A stretch of DNA of 64,000 nucleotides. It comes from Leifsonia poae (lineage in GTDB: Bacteria > Actinomycetota > Actinomycetes > Actinomycetales > Microbacteriaceae). The position numbers and the translations under genes were made by a program. This document shows positions 1 through 8,503 of the stretch, piece by piece (position 1 is the first letter of the stretch; each line of letters begins with the position of its first letter). The stretch is from NCBI RefSeq assembly GCF_020009625.1, contig NZ_JAIHLP010000002.1, forward strand, positions 1,240,001-1,304,000, given 5' to 3'. The notes below the pieces were generated by a model. The model searched no databases and was not told the DNA's origin. It worked only from the letters and a program-made list of their open reading frames with translations.

Positions 1-594
1 GCGGCCCGGCACGGCATCGCCGTGGTCGTCGGCATGGTCGAGTCGAACCCGGCGGAGCAGCGGCCCTTCAACACACTCGCCGCCTTCGGCGCAGACGGCT
101 CGCTGCTCGCCGCGTATCGCAAGATCCACCTCTTCGATTCGTACGGATTCACCGAATCCGCCTGGATAGCGCCGGCGCCGCACGCCGAGGCCGTCACATT
201 CGAGACGGGCGGGGCGCGGGTCGGTCTGATGACCTGTTACGACCTCCGCTTCCCCGAGCTCGGCCGCCGGCTGGCCGAGGAGGGCGCCGACCTCGTCGCC
301 CTCTGCTCCTCCTGGGTGCCCGGCGAGCACAAAGTCGACCAGTGGCGCACCCTCACCCGGGCCCGGGCGATCGAGAACGGGTACACCGTCGCCTCCGTGT
401 CCCAGACCCCACCCGTCTCGATCGGCCGCAGCCTGGTGAGCGGGCCGGCGGGGGAGGTTCTCCTGGAGCTCGGCGACGGTCCGCAACTCGGGTCGGTGAG
501 GATCGACCCCGACGCGACCCGGATCGCCCGGGAACGTGACCCGATGCTCGCCAACCGGCGTTTCCGGGTCAGCCCCGACGAGCGCCACGCCTGA
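1..594 (+). CDS. Carbon-nitrogen (nitrilase-fold) hydrolase, 5' truncated
   Basis: The reading frame is open from base 1 and ends at a TGA at 592-594, so the N-terminus, including the catalytic Glu, lies outside the window. The 197 visible residues carry the other two members of the nitrilase Glu-Lys-Cys triad: the Lys of YRKIHLFDS (codon at 121-123) and the Cys of MTCYDLRFPEL (codon at 235-237). The late SLVSGPAGEVL segment is also typical. The family hydrolyses C-N bonds in small amides, for example omega-amidase or Nit1 deaminated-glutathione amidase; FPELGRRL resembles that branch, but the substrate cannot be fixed from half a protein. The next gene converges on it three bases downstream. 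Confidence 0.85.
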   Translation, partial: AARHGIAVVVGMVESNPAEQRPFNTLAAFGADGSLLAAYRKIHLFDSYGFTESAWIAPAPHAEAVTFETGGARVGLMTCYDLRFPELGRRLAEEGADLVALCSSWVPGEHKVDQWRTLTRARAIENGYTVASVSQTPPVSIGRSLVSGPAGEVLLELGDGPQLGSVRIDPDATRIARERDPMLANRRFRVSPDERHA

Positions 595-597
595 TCT

Positions 598-1320
598 TCA
601 GCGCGGACGCAGCGGCGACTCTCTGGCGAGTTCGACGACGATGCGTTTGTCGTCGCCGGGGGCGCCGGCGTCGTACCAGAGCCGGGTCTGCTGACCGTTT
701 TCGACCGGAGCGGAGATGTGGATGGTCATCATCCGCTGCACCCAGCGCTGCACGCCCTGCAGATCGGTGAAGCCGAAGGTCACCGTCGTGAGAATGCGGT
801 CGCTCTCCCGAAACCGGGTGTACCCTTTGTCGGTGACCGTCGCCGTCGTGGCCTGCCCGGTTCGCATCGTCGCTACAGCGGTCGCCTCGCGGAGCCGACG
901 CGTGGCGGCGGCCGCGACGCCGAGGATCAGACAGATCAGCCCGAGCCCGAACGCGATCAGGGCGACCAGCTCCAGAACCGATGCGTTCTCCGCGTTCCGC
1001 GGAACGATGAAGACTCCGGCACCGATGCCGAGCAGTCCCGCCGCATGGCCGTACATGACCCCGATGTCGCTCCGCTTCATGACGATCGCAACCCACGCGA
1101 TCGACGAGATGACGAGGAGGAGCATGCCGAGCGGGATCGCGACGATGGTCGCCACCCCAGGCCCGTCGGGAACATCGATCGATGCTCCGGCCCCGCCCCA
1201 GCCGTACCCGGTGAGGAACCCTCCGACCAGGATGAGGCCCAGCGTCACCAGCACGCGCAGGGTGGACGGGCGACGGGAGGCGCGCTCCCGGCGGACGATG
1301 CTCGGGTCGACGATGCTCAT
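598..1320 (-). CDS. DUF3592-like membrane protein
   Basis: A 240-residue protein starting at ATG 1320, just after the stop of the upstream MFS gene (1325); the longer start at 1395 would run into that gene. It has about four hydrophobic segments in the first 150 residues (around LRVLVTLGLILVGGF, VATIVAIPLGMLLLVI, YGHAAGLLGIGAGVFIV and LVALIAFGLGLICLIL). A soluble C-terminal part with the pattern GQATTATVTDKGYTRF...TTVTFGFTD...RLWYDAG follows, which resembles the DUF3592 beta domain. Function is unknown. It is probably cotranscribed with the ArsR and MFS genes. The family call rests on pattern only. Confidence 0.65.
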   Translation of the reverse strand: MSIVDPSIVRRERASRRPSTLRVLVTLGLILVGGFLTGYGWGGAGASIDVPDGPGVATIVAIPLGMLLLVISSIAWVAIVMKRSDIGVMYGHAAGLLGIGAGVFIVPRNAENASVLELVALIAFGLGLICLILGVAAAATRRLREATAVATMRTGQATTATVTDKGYTRFRESDRILTTVTFGFTDLQGVQRWVQRMMTIHISAPVENGQQTRLWYDAGAPGDDKRIVVELARESPLRPR

Positions 1321-1324
1321 CCCC

Positions 1325-2611
1325 TCATTGAAGGGCCCGAGCAGGGCGCCGCGCAACCATTGGGCGTTCACCGAGGAGCGCCAGGCCGAGGACACCGCAC
1401 AGGAGGTAGACCCCGGCCTGGCCGTTGAGGATCGCGACGACGTCGAACCGCTCGGCGAGCAGACCCGCCACGAGCAGCCCGGCGCCCTGGGCCGCGCCGC
1501 CGACCGTCGTCACACTCGCAATGACGCGACCGAGCGCATCCGGCGGGGTGACGCGCTGCACGATCGTGATCGTGCCGCTCATCGTGGCGACGGCAGGAAC
1601 ACCGACAGCGACGAACAGGCCGGCGTACACCCAGACGGCGGTGGTGACACCGGACAGGTTCCAGGTGACGAGCGAGATCGCGCCGAAGACCAGATACCCC
1701 CAACCCACCAGGGTGCGCGGTGCGAACCGGCGCAACAGCATGCCGGAGAGCACGCCGCCGACGACCCCGCCGATCGCCTGCACTCCACGAAGCAATCCGA
1801 CCTCGGTGTCGCCCGCTCCCAGGCGTTGCACGACGTAGACGATGAAGAGCACGAGGAAGATCCCCTGCGCGAACTGCGACAGCACGGTGATCACGGCGAC
1901 GGCGCCGAGCGGGCGGATACGTCGGATCGTCGACATACCGTCGAGCCATTGGCGGAAGAACCGCGGAGACGTCCGCGACCGGGCGGCGAGCTCCACTCCT
2001 TCTTCTCTTCCCCCCACGACGCCGGGGCGGCTCGACGCCACCAGCACAGCGCTCACGAGGTAGCTCGCGGCATCCACGATCACCACACCGGGCAGGCCGA
2101 CGAGGGCGAAGACGAGACCGCCGAGCGGCGAGCCGATGAGCCGGGCGAGGTTGTCGGCCACGGCCATCAGAGCGTTTCCGGTGCCCAGCTGCTCCGGGCC
2201 GACCAGACGCGGCACCAGAGCTTGCTTCGCCGGGTTCACGACGGCACCGAGGCAGGCTTCGACCGCGGCGACGACGTAGACGATCCACAGGCGATCGGCG
2301 GAGGCGAAGAGCAGCGGAAGCAGCAGCATCCCCTGCAGCAGGTTGGCGACGATCATCGTGCGCCGCAGATCCCAGCGGTCGACGAGCACGCCCAGGAAAC
2401 TGCCGAGGACGAGCATCGGGATGAGCTCGGCCAGGAACACGGTCGAGGCGCCGAGTGCAGAACCGGTCACTGAGAACGCGAACAGCGGAAGCGCGATCAT
2501 GAGCAGCCAGTCGCCCGTGTCGGAGACGAAGCTGCTCGCCCACACCAGGGCGAAGTCGCGCCGGAGCAGCGGCGAGCGCAGGCGTCCGGGTGCCGGCAGG
2601 GTGTCGGTCAT
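1325..2611 (-). CDS. MFS transporter, DHA3/EntS-like exporter
   Basis: A 428-residue, 12-helix major facilitator protein. The N-terminal motif LLRRDFALVWASSFVSDTGDWL and the loop GVLVDRWDLRRTMIVANLLQG are typical of the MFS_3/EntS group of drug, macrolide or siderophore exporters. Its start ATG (2611) overlaps the stop of the ArsR gene (2608) by four bases, so the two are translationally coupled. The arrangement suggests that the exporter is induced when the regulator releases the shared promoter. Substrate is unknown. Transport direction is inferred from the subfamily and from the regulator partnership. Confidence 0.88.
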   Translation of the reverse strand: MTDTLPAPGRLRSPLLRRDFALVWASSFVSDTGDWLLMIALPLFAFSVTGSALGASTVFLAELIPMLVLGSFLGVLVDRWDLRRTMIVANLLQGMLLLPLLFASADRLWIVYVVAAVEACLGAVVNPAKQALVPRLVGPEQLGTGNALMAVADNLARLIGSPLGGLVFALVGLPGVVIVDAASYLVSAVLVASSRPGVVGGREEGVELAARSRTSPRFFRQWLDGMSTIRRIRPLGAVAVITVLSQFAQGIFLVLFIVYVVQRLGAGDTEVGLLRGVQAIGGVVGGVLSGMLLRRFAPRTLVGWGYLVFGAISLVTWNLSGVTTAVWVYAGLFVAVGVPAVATMSGTITIVQRVTPPDALGRVIASVTTVGGAAQGAGLLVAGLLAERFDVVAILNGQAGVYLLCGVLGLALLGERPMVARRPARALQ

Positions 2612-3207
2612 CGCGACGTGGTGTCCGGATGGCGGTAGGCGTTGAGGTGAAGGGCGACAATGTCACTGCCTTCCGGAACCTCGGAACGGGTGAGCGCGAT
2701 GTACGGCCGGATGAGGGCGTCGAGCCGGGCGTCGAGGTCGCTGAGTTCGGCGGGCGTCATTCGGAGGGCGTACCCCGAGAGGGTCATCGCCTCGCGCCAC
2801 GGCTCGGTCTGCCCGTCTCGCTGGGCGACCGCCCGCCGAGTGAGCGCGGCTTCGTCGTCGATCTGCTTCTGCACGAGCATCCGCTCAGCCGAGTCGACGC
2901 CGAGGGTGAGCGCGGGATCGTCCGTGCGCCCGAACTGGAGCCCGGTCGCCGTGGAGCGCCACGGCCGTTCCCGCCCGTCGACCGGGTCCACCGATTCCAC
3001 CAAGCCGAATCGCGCGAGTGATCGCAGATGGTAGCTGCAGTTGGAGGCGGTCGAGCCGACGACTTCCGCGCATTGGCTCGCCGTCTGCGCCCCGAACGCC
3101 ATGAGGTGGTTCAGCAGCGCGAGGCGCAGGGGATGCGCGAGCGCGCGCAGTGCACGGGCGTCAGTGACCTGGCGACGATCCTCAACCCGACCAACTATGA
3201 AAGACAT
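2608..3207 (-). CDS. ArsR-type winged-helix regulator
   Basis: A 199-residue protein with an N-terminal HTH_20/ArsR winged helix (residues about 15-90). The segment ARALRALAHPLRLALLNHL is the usual dimerisation and first helix, and SNCSYHLRSLARFGLVE is the recognition helix followed by the wing. No metal-binding ELCVC motif is seen, so a metal sensor role is unlikely. The C-terminal half is helical, with a conserved-looking LSGYALRMTPAEL. It is the first gene of an operon with the MFS exporter and the DUF3592-like gene, and divergent from a second MFS exporter. It probably represses one or both transcripts. Confidence 0.85.
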   Translation of the reverse strand: MSFIVGRVEDRRQVTDARALRALAHPLRLALLNHLMAFGAQTASQCAEVVGSTASNCSYHLRSLARFGLVESVDPVDGRERPWRSTATGLQFGRTDDPALTLGVDSAERMLVQKQIDDEAALTRRAVAQRDGQTEPWREAMTLSGYALRMTPAELSDLDARLDALIRPYIALTRSEVPEGSDIVALHLNAYRHPDTTSR

Positions 3208-3351
3208 GTTTCACATCCTGCCTCTCCCCTCCCCTTTCGTCAACCACCACCACCGTCCTCCGACCCCGTTGAGGTGCGGCGCCGGGCGAGGGGAATGCGC
3301 GGGAGACGCGCGCGTTGTTGTAGAACGTTAACGAAAAGACACTGGAGACTG
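3208..3351. promoter_or_regulatory. Divergent promoter region between ArsR and MFS genes
   Basis: A 144-bp spacer between divergent start codons. An interrupted palindrome TGAAA-N6-TTTCA (3198-3213) overlaps the ArsR start codon, and a perfect 8-bp palindrome CGTTAACG lies at 3326-3333, close upstream of the MFS start. Either could be the ArsR operator. No clear -35/-10 pair is visible. Confidence 0.35.
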
Positions 3352-4800
3352 ATGTCGATCCCCACCTCCGCCGGCGTCGGATTCCGATCCGAACGCGGCC
3401 CCATCCTGATCGCCCTGATGCTGACCACCGGCCTCGTCGCGATCGATTCGACGATCCTCGCCACCGCCGTGCCGTCGATCGTCGACGACCTGGGCGGGTT
3501 CGCCCAATTCCCCTGGCTGTTCTCGATCTACCTCCTCGCACAGGCCGCGTCGGTGCCGGTGTACGCGAAACTCTCCGACACGATCGGCCGCAAACCGATC
3601 GTGCTCATCGGCATCGGACTGTTCCTGGTGGGGTCGGTCCTCTGCGGTTTCGCGTGGAGCATGCCGGCGTTGATCGCCTTCCGCGCGGTGCAGGGTCTCG
3701 GCGCCGGCGCGGTGCAGCCGATGGCCGTGACCATCGCGGGCGACATCTACTCGGTGGCCGAGCGGGCCAAGGTGCAGGGCTACCTCGCCAGCGTCTGGGC
3801 CATCTCCTCGGTCGTGGGACCGACCCTGGGCGGCGTGTTCTCGCAGTTCACGTCGTGGCGGTGGATCTTCTTCGTCAACGTTCCGCTCTGCGTGCTGGCG
3901 GGCTGGATGCTCATCCGCACGTTCCACGAGTCGATCGAACGACGCAAACACCGCATCGACTACGCGGGCGCCATTCTGCTCACCCTCGGCATGAGCCTGC
4001 TGATCCTCGCCGTGCTCGAGGGCGGCCAGGCCTGGGCATGGGATTCCATGTGGAGCATCGGCGCGTTCGCCCTCGGCGGGCTGCTGCTCGTCGCGTTCGT
4101 CTTCGTGGAACGCACAGCGGCTGAACCAGTGCTCCCCCTCTGGATGTTCTCTCGGCGTCTGCTGGTGAGCACGACCCTCATCTCTCTCGGCGTCGGCGCG
4201 ATCCTGATCGGCCTGACCTCGTACGTTCCGACCTACCTGGAGGGCACGATCAAGGTCACCCCGCTGGTCTCGGGGTTGGCGGTGGCCGCGCTCACCGTCG
4301 GCTGGCCGGTCTCCGCATCCCTCTCCGGGCGGTTCTACCTGCGCATCGGCTTCCGCAACACCGCCCTCCTCGGCACCTCGATCGCTATCCTCGGCGCCGT
4401 GGCGCTCGTGCTGACCTCCTCACATCCGAGCGTCGCGTTCGTGGCGATCAGTTGCTTCATCGTGGGGCTGGGGCTCGGCCTCATCGCCACGCCGACGCTC
4501 ATCGCGGCGCAATCGAGCGTCGCCTGGAACGAGCGCGGGGTCGTGACCGGCACGAATATGTTCGCCCGGTCGATCGGCAGCTCCGTCGGCGTAGCGATCT
4601 TCGGCGCGATCGCCAACTCGATCATCGGCCAGTCGGCCGACGGCGTGCACGATCCGGGCACCGTTCAGGGCGCCTCCAGCGCCGTCTTCCTCGCCGTCGC
4701 CGTGGTCGCCGTGCTCACGATCGGGGCCGGCTTCGCCATGCCCCGCGCCCGCGTCGAGGATGTGGAACTCAGCCGGCCGACAGCTGCCCCGGCCGACTGA
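3352..4800 (+). CDS. MFS transporter, DHA2 (EmrB/QacA-like) exporter
   Basis: A 482-residue protein with about 14 hydrophobic segments, the size of DHA2 proton-coupled drug exporters. Motifs seen are TTGLVAIDSTILATAVPSI in helix 1 (the DHA2 motif D1 pattern), KLSDTIGRKPIVLIG (motif A) and WAISSVVGPTLGGVF (motif C of antiporters). The start at ATG 3352 is chosen because the first 108 residues of the longer open frame are low-complexity, arginine-rich and overlap the divergent ArsR gene, whereas MSIPTSAG leads directly into helix 1. The gene probably shares its regulator with the divergent operon. Confidence 0.9.
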   Translation: MSIPTSAGVGFRSERGPILIALMLTTGLVAIDSTILATAVPSIVDDLGGFAQFPWLFSIYLLAQAASVPVYAKLSDTIGRKPIVLIGIGLFLVGSVLCGFAWSMPALIAFRAVQGLGAGAVQPMAVTIAGDIYSVAERAKVQGYLASVWAISSVVGPTLGGVFSQFTSWRWIFFVNVPLCVLAGWMLIRTFHESIERRKHRIDYAGAILLTLGMSLLILAVLEGGQAWAWDSMWSIGAFALGGLLLVAFVFVERTAAEPVLPLWMFSRRLLVSTTLISLGVGAILIGLTSYVPTYLEGTIKVTPLVSGLAVAALTVGWPVSASLSGRFYLRIGFRNTALLGTSIAILGAVALVLTSSHPSVAFVAISCFIVGLGLGLIATPTLIAAQSSVAWNERGVVTGTNMFARSIGSSVGVAIFGAIANSIIGQSADGVHDPGTVQGASSAVFLAVAVVAVLTIGAGFAMPRARVEDVELSRPTAAPAD

Positions 4801-4960
4801 CGTGCCGGGGTCAGCCTCCGCTTCCTGTGAGAACGGCAAGGAAAACGGGCGGAAATGAGCCGAAAAGATCTGGTGACGCTCAGGATCCCCCACCTAGGCT
4901 GAACGGCGGACTGCGCTTTCCGCCTCGCCCGACGCGGCCCGACTCCCGAGATCGGGGCGA

Positions 4961-5722
4961 GTGGAGCGTATGCAGAACGAGATCGGCGCACCCGGCGCCC
5001 AGCGAGCCCGACACCGCGCGGAAGGTCCTTCCCGCCCCCGCCCCCGTCTCACGGCGAGCTCATTCGAACGAAAACCCTCGACCGCCCGCAAAAGCGCTCT
5101 GACCGCATCCACCGCCGCGATCGCCCTCGTGGGCAGCGTGCTGTTCGCGCTCCCGGCCGAAGCCGCGACGACGACCGAACCCCTCGACTATGTGACCGCC
5201 GCCGCCGCGGGGCACCAGCAGTTGCAGGGCCTCACCGTGTCGGCATTCGTCGCGGCCGCCGCCACAGACCGAGACGACCCCGTCGCCGCCGCGCTCGCCG
5301 GGGTGATCGCCACCCAGGGCGGTCCGGCCGGAGAGCAGGCAGCGTCCGCCGTCACTGCGGCCCTGTCCACCTCCGGGCCCCGCCAGAAGATCGTCGCCAC
5401 CGCGCTCACCTATCTGGGCGACCCGTACGTGCTCGGTGGCTCCACCCACAGCGGCATCGACTGTTCCGGACTCGTGATGGTCTCGTACGCTCAAGTGGGC
5501 ATCACGCTCGGGCACCTCGTGCATTTGCAGGACGACGCCGGCGTTCGCATCAGCGAGGCTCAGGCGAAGCCCGGCGATCTCGTGGTGTTCGACGACGAAG
5601 AACACATCGCCATCTATCTCGGCGGCGGCGTGCTCATCCAGGCCCCCGATGTGGGTCGCCCGGTCGAGATCACGACGGTCTGGCAGGGAGTGCCGCACCA
5701 CTTCACGCGCATCCTGCCCTGA
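4961..5722 (+). CDS. NlpC/P60 cysteine peptidase, secreted cell-wall hydrolase
   Basis: A 253-residue protein with a basic N-terminus, a signal or anchor segment (ALTASTAAIALVGSVLFALPAEAA, about residues 46-69), an Ala-rich linker and a C-terminal NlpC/P60 domain (about 140-253). The catalytic Cys is Cys168 in GIDCSGLV, and His215 in EEHIAIYLGG is the catalytic His. The family cleaves D-Glu-diaminoacid or similar bonds in peptidoglycan stem peptides outside the cell. The start is uncertain: GTG 4961 or ATG 4970, neither with a well-spaced ribosome-binding site. The gene stands alone between convergent or divergent neighbours. Confidence 0.87.
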   Translation: MERMQNEIGAPGAQRARHRAEGPSRPRPRLTASSFERKPSTARKSALTASTAAIALVGSVLFALPAEAATTTEPLDYVTAAAAGHQQLQGLTVSAFVAAAATDRDDPVAAALAGVIATQGGPAGEQAASAVTAALSTSGPRQKIVATALTYLGDPYVLGGSTHSGIDCSGLVMVSYAQVGITLGHLVHLQDDAGVRISEAQAKPGDLVVFDDEEHIAIYLGGGVLIQAPDVGRPVEITTVWQGVPHHFTRILP

Positions 5723-5726
5723 GACG

Positions 5727-6236
5727 CTATTCGCAGCCGATGCCGTCCCCGTCACGGTCGAGACCGTAGATGTCACTGCCGATCACCCGAACCGGCCCGC
5801 GGACGTAGGCGGGCCCGTTTCCGCTGCCGCCCGCGCAGTCCACATCGCTCGCGACCGGCACGCACGCCCCGGAGTAGTTGGGGTCGCATCCGGATGCCGC
5901 TGCGGGCGGCGCCGGCGGAGGAGGTGGCGGGGCCTGACGTGTCCCGACCGTCGTCACCTGATCGACGGGAGGCGTCGTCACCGCCTCCGACACGAGTTCG
6001 CGCGCGGTCTCGACCCCGTCGGTGTATGTCACCCGGAACGTCTTCGTCGTCACACCGTTCACCCCGGGGGTGCTCACCGAACTCACGCCCGCGTCCGTCG
6101 CAGGGTCGTTGACGCTCCTCGCCTGGAACGGGATGGCCGCAGCCTCGGTTTCGGTCCTGACCTCGACGACGGGGGTCGGCGTCGGGCTGGCCGCCGGCAC
6201 CGAGGCCAACGGCGAGCCGGGCACGACCTGGGCCAC
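5727..6236 (-). CDS. G5 domain plus excalibur domain protein, N-terminally short
   Basis: A 169-residue frame from GTG 6236. Residues about 18-100 match a G5 domain (VEVRTETEAAAIPF ... TKTFRVTYTDGVETAREL), followed by a poly-Pro linker and a C-terminal excalibur Ca-binding motif (about 125-169) with Cys residues and the ending DRDGDGIGCE. These domains are normally extracytoplasmic, attached to the cell wall. No signal peptide precedes the G5 domain: the in-frame upstream stretch is only nine codons after a TGA, and none of the three frames has a hydrophobic segment. The gene may therefore be 5'-truncated. Confidence 0.75.
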   Translation of the reverse strand: MAQVVPGSPLASVPAASPTPTPVVEVRTETEAAAIPFQARSVNDPATDAGVSSVSTPGVNGVTTKTFRVTYTDGVETARELVSEAVTTPPVDQVTTVGTRQAPPPPPPAPPAAASGCDPNYSGACVPVASDVDCAGGSGNGPAYVRGPVRVIGSDIYGLDRDGDGIGCE

Positions 6237-6334
6237 CGCCAGGCGACGTCTCCCGGTGGAACCTCAGGCGTCTCAAAGGATTCTCCCCCTACGATCGTCT
6301 GAGTACTGTCAAACCGTCGATGGGATGAAGCCGA

Positions 6335-7246
6335 ATGGCAACAGGTAGGGGTGCCTCCGGGCCCGGCAAACGCGACCGCCGAGAGGAAGCCCGCGAGCAC
6401 GCGCGCCAGATGCGCGAGGAGGCAGCCAAGAAGGCCAAGCGTCGCAAATTCGTGGTGCAGGGATCCGTCATCGTGGCGGTGCTGGCCGTCGTCGCGATCG
6501 TCGGCGTGTTCATCTTCAACGGTGTGACAGCCAGCAACAATGTGGCGAACCCGAAGAACATGCTCAGCGGGGGCATCCTGCTGAACTCCGCCGACCAGGC
6601 GGTGCTCACCCCGGCGATCGCCAAGGGTGCGGCCGCGACGCCGACGACGCAGAAACTCGACGGCAAGACCGCGCACATCACGATCTACGTCGATTACCAG
6701 TGCCCGATCTGCGACCAGTTCGAGACGGCCAACGCCGCCCAGATGAAGCAGTGGATGGCCGACGGCCAGGCCACCCTCGAGATCCACCCGGTGGCCATCC
6801 TCGACAGCGCGAACAACAAGAAGTACTCCACCCGTTCCGCGGCCGCGGCGGCCTGTGTGGCCAACTACGACCCGAACAAGTACTTCGACATCAACAGCGC
6901 GTTTTTCGCGAACCAGCCCGACGAGACGACAGGAACAGGACTCACCAACGCGGAGATCCTGAAGCTGTTCAAGAACGCGGGGGTCAGTTCGTCGGCGATC
7001 ACGAAATGCGTGAACGATCAGGACTTCGCGGCTTTCATCACCAATCAGACCAACACCGTGGTCAAAGACCCTAAACTCGCCAACCCGAGCTCAGGCGGCT
7101 TCGGCACGCCGACGGTCTTCGTCAACGGCCAGCGCTACGCGGGGAGCGTGAGCGACGCCACCCAGTTCGCCACCTTCGTCGGCACTGCGGTTCAGGAAGC
7201 GGGCACCGGCTCCACGTCGACCCCCAGCCCGACACCCAGCAAGTAG
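6335..7246 (+). CDS. DsbA-family membrane-anchored thioredoxin-fold protein
   Basis: A 303-residue protein with a charged cytoplasmic N-terminus (RDRREEAREHARQMREEAAKK), one membrane anchor (about residues 45-66) and an extracytoplasmic Thioredoxin_4/DsbA domain. The redox motif is Cys123-Pro-Ile-Cys126 in VDYQCPICDQFE, and the cis-proline loop is FGTPTVFVNGQ near residue 262. A Ser/Thr/Pro tail ends the protein. Family members form or isomerise disulfides in secreted proteins. It is divergent from the G5/excalibur gene, which has cysteines, and is followed by a strong terminator. Confidence 0.9.
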   Translation: MATGRGASGPGKRDRREEAREHARQMREEAAKKAKRRKFVVQGSVIVAVLAVVAIVGVFIFNGVTASNNVANPKNMLSGGILLNSADQAVLTPAIAKGAAATPTTQKLDGKTAHITIYVDYQCPICDQFETANAAQMKQWMADGQATLEIHPVAILDSANNKKYSTRSAAAAACVANYDPNKYFDINSAFFANQPDETTGTGLTNAEILKLFKNAGVSSSAITKCVNDQDFAAFITNQTNTVVKDPKLANPSSGGFGTPTVFVNGQRYAGSVSDATQFATFVGTAVQEAGTGSTSTPSPTPSK

Positions 7247-7269
7247 CGAGCGAGCGAGCAGTTCCGTCG

Positions 7270-7298
7270 AAGGCGGCCGGTCTTGTGCCGGCCGCCTT
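7270..7298 (+). terminator. Intrinsic terminator hairpin
   Basis: A perfect 11-bp inverted repeat AAGGCGGCCGG / CCGGCCGCCTT (7270-7280 and 7288-7298) with a 7-base loop, 23 bases after the thioredoxin-like gene. A short T-containing tail follows. It would end that transcript. Confidence 0.8.
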
Positions 7299-7358
7299 CT
7301 GCGTGCGCCCGGCGGGGTGTAGCGTGCGCTGCAGATCAGGTGACGAACGGAGCCGACC

Positions 7359-7676
7359 ATGACCGAGCGCATCCCGGACGATGGCGTGGACGACGACCGG
7401 ATCGGCGACGCCGACGCCGGGGACACGGCCGGTTGGGTGGACCCGGCCGACGGCGATGTCGACTACGCCCTCAACGACCCGATCGCCGAGGCCGACTTCG
7501 CCGACGACCTTGTGACCACCGACGCCGTCGCAGGCGAGACGGTCTGGCCTGACGACGAAGACGGCCCGCTCGACGACGGGTCAGACGACGGGTCCGACGA
7601 CGGGTCCAACCACGAGTCCGACGAAGCCCGCCCGGTGCTCGACGAGCACGGGCGCGGCGAACGCGGCGACATCTAG
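7359..7676 (+). CDS. Small acidic protein of unknown function
   Basis: A 105-residue protein that is extremely rich in Asp and Glu with almost no Lys. It has no signal peptide, membrane segment or cysteine. A GGAG-like ribosome-binding site (CGGAGCC) stands just before ATG 7359. The C-terminal third holds a DDGS repeat produced by three 12-bp DNA units. The sequence resembles disordered acidic proteins often predicted in actinobacteria, but I do not recognise a family. It stands between the terminator and the convergent SGNH hydrolase gene. Confidence 0.6.
   Translation: MTERIPDDGVDDDRIGDADAGDTAGWVDPADGDVDYALNDPIAEADFADDLVTTDAVAGETVWPDDEDGPLDDGSDDGSDDGSNHESDEARPVLDEHGRGERGDI
7572..7607 (+). 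repeat. Three tandem 12-bp units inside the acidic ORF
   Basis: Units GACGACGGGTCA, GACGACGGGTCC and GACGACGGGTCC follow one another without a gap and encode the DDGS/DDGSDDGS stretch. Unit length is a multiple of three, so gain or loss of a unit keeps the frame. Confidence 0.85.
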
Positions 7677-7685
7677 ACCAGCGGT

Positions 7686-8381
7686 CTACGGCGTCGAGCC
7701 GGCGCCGACGAGCGCGTTCTCGATCGCCGTCGCGAGCACCTGCTGGCCGTCGGCCGTCGGATGTACATCGTCTCCCTGCATCAGACTCGGCTGGCCGAAG
7801 AGCGGCTGGCCGATTTCGAGGTTGCGCCCCTGCACGCCCGCGACGGCGGACACCGTATCCGCGTCGATGGTCAGGAGCTGAGGCGGAACGCTCTTGTCGT
7901 TCCAGACCGGGCTGACGGCGATGATCTCGGCGTTCGGCAGGTCGGCACGCAGGCGGTCGACGGTCGCCGTGGTGGCTGTCGTGATGGCCGAATCGGCCAC
8001 ACCCAGGTCATTGCTGCTGCCCGAGAGCAGCACGATCGCGGGGTGCAGTTTCGCCGCTGCTGTCACCTGGTCGTCAAAAGTGTCGCCATTGTCGCCGACG
8101 GTCACGAAACCCGAGCCGTCGCTGGCCAGATTCGTGAGACGCCAGCCGTTCTCCTCCGCGAGCAGCGCCGGCCAGGCCTGACTCGGCTCCAGCCCGTGCC
8201 CTTCCATGATCGAGTCCCCGATCGCGACGACGACGGGACCGTTGGCGGCGGCGACCGTCGTGCGCTCCACGATGGTGGGATGCGCGGAAGCGGCGGAGAC
8301 CGCGCCGGCCGCGACCGAGACCACGATGATCGCGGCACCGGCGACGACGGCACCGACCTTGAGGTTGCGGAAGAACGTCAC
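7686..8381 (-). CDS. SGNH/GDSL-family hydrolase, membrane-anchored or secreted
   Basis: A 231-residue protein with an N-terminal hydrophobic anchor (about residues 9-33), then an SGNH hydrolase domain. Block I is VVVAIGDSIMEGHG with nucleophile Ser57, block III is SGSSNDLG with the oxyanion Asn, and block V is GDDVHPTADG with Asp204-x-x-His207. The family acts as esterases or lipases on acyl or acetyl groups, often on surface polymers. The outward orientation is inferred from the anchor. Its stop codon faces that of the acidic gene ten bases away. Confidence 0.88.
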   Translation of the reverse strand: MTFFRNLKVGAVVAGAAIIVVSVAAGAVSAASAHPTIVERTTVAAANGPVVVAIGDSIMEGHGLEPSQAWPALLAEENGWRLTNLASDGSGFVTVGDNGDTFDDQVTAAAKLHPAIVLLSGSSNDLGVADSAITTATTATVDRLRADLPNAEIIAVSPVWNDKSVPPQLLTIDADTVSAVAGVQGRNLEIGQPLFGQPSLMQGDDVHPTADGQQVLATAIENALVGAGSTP

Positions 8382-8503
8382 GCCGGTAGGCTACGACGCG
8401 ACTCTATGCGCCGGCTATGACCCGCCCCAGAACATCCCACGACCCCGACACGGGGCGCAGACGGTACGCTACTGGCCTGACGGCGACGAGACGTGGATCG
8501 ACG

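Noticed and set aside
716..2473. A 585-codon + strand open frame opposite the DUF3592-like and MFS genes.
   Set aside because: No domain pattern, biased Arg/Asp/His composition, and both minus-strand genes are recognisable families.
3028..3351. N-terminal extension of 108 residues for the DHA2 transporter.
   Set aside because: It overlaps the divergent ArsR gene and the shared promoter region and is Arg-rich. The transporter fold starts directly after ATG 3352.
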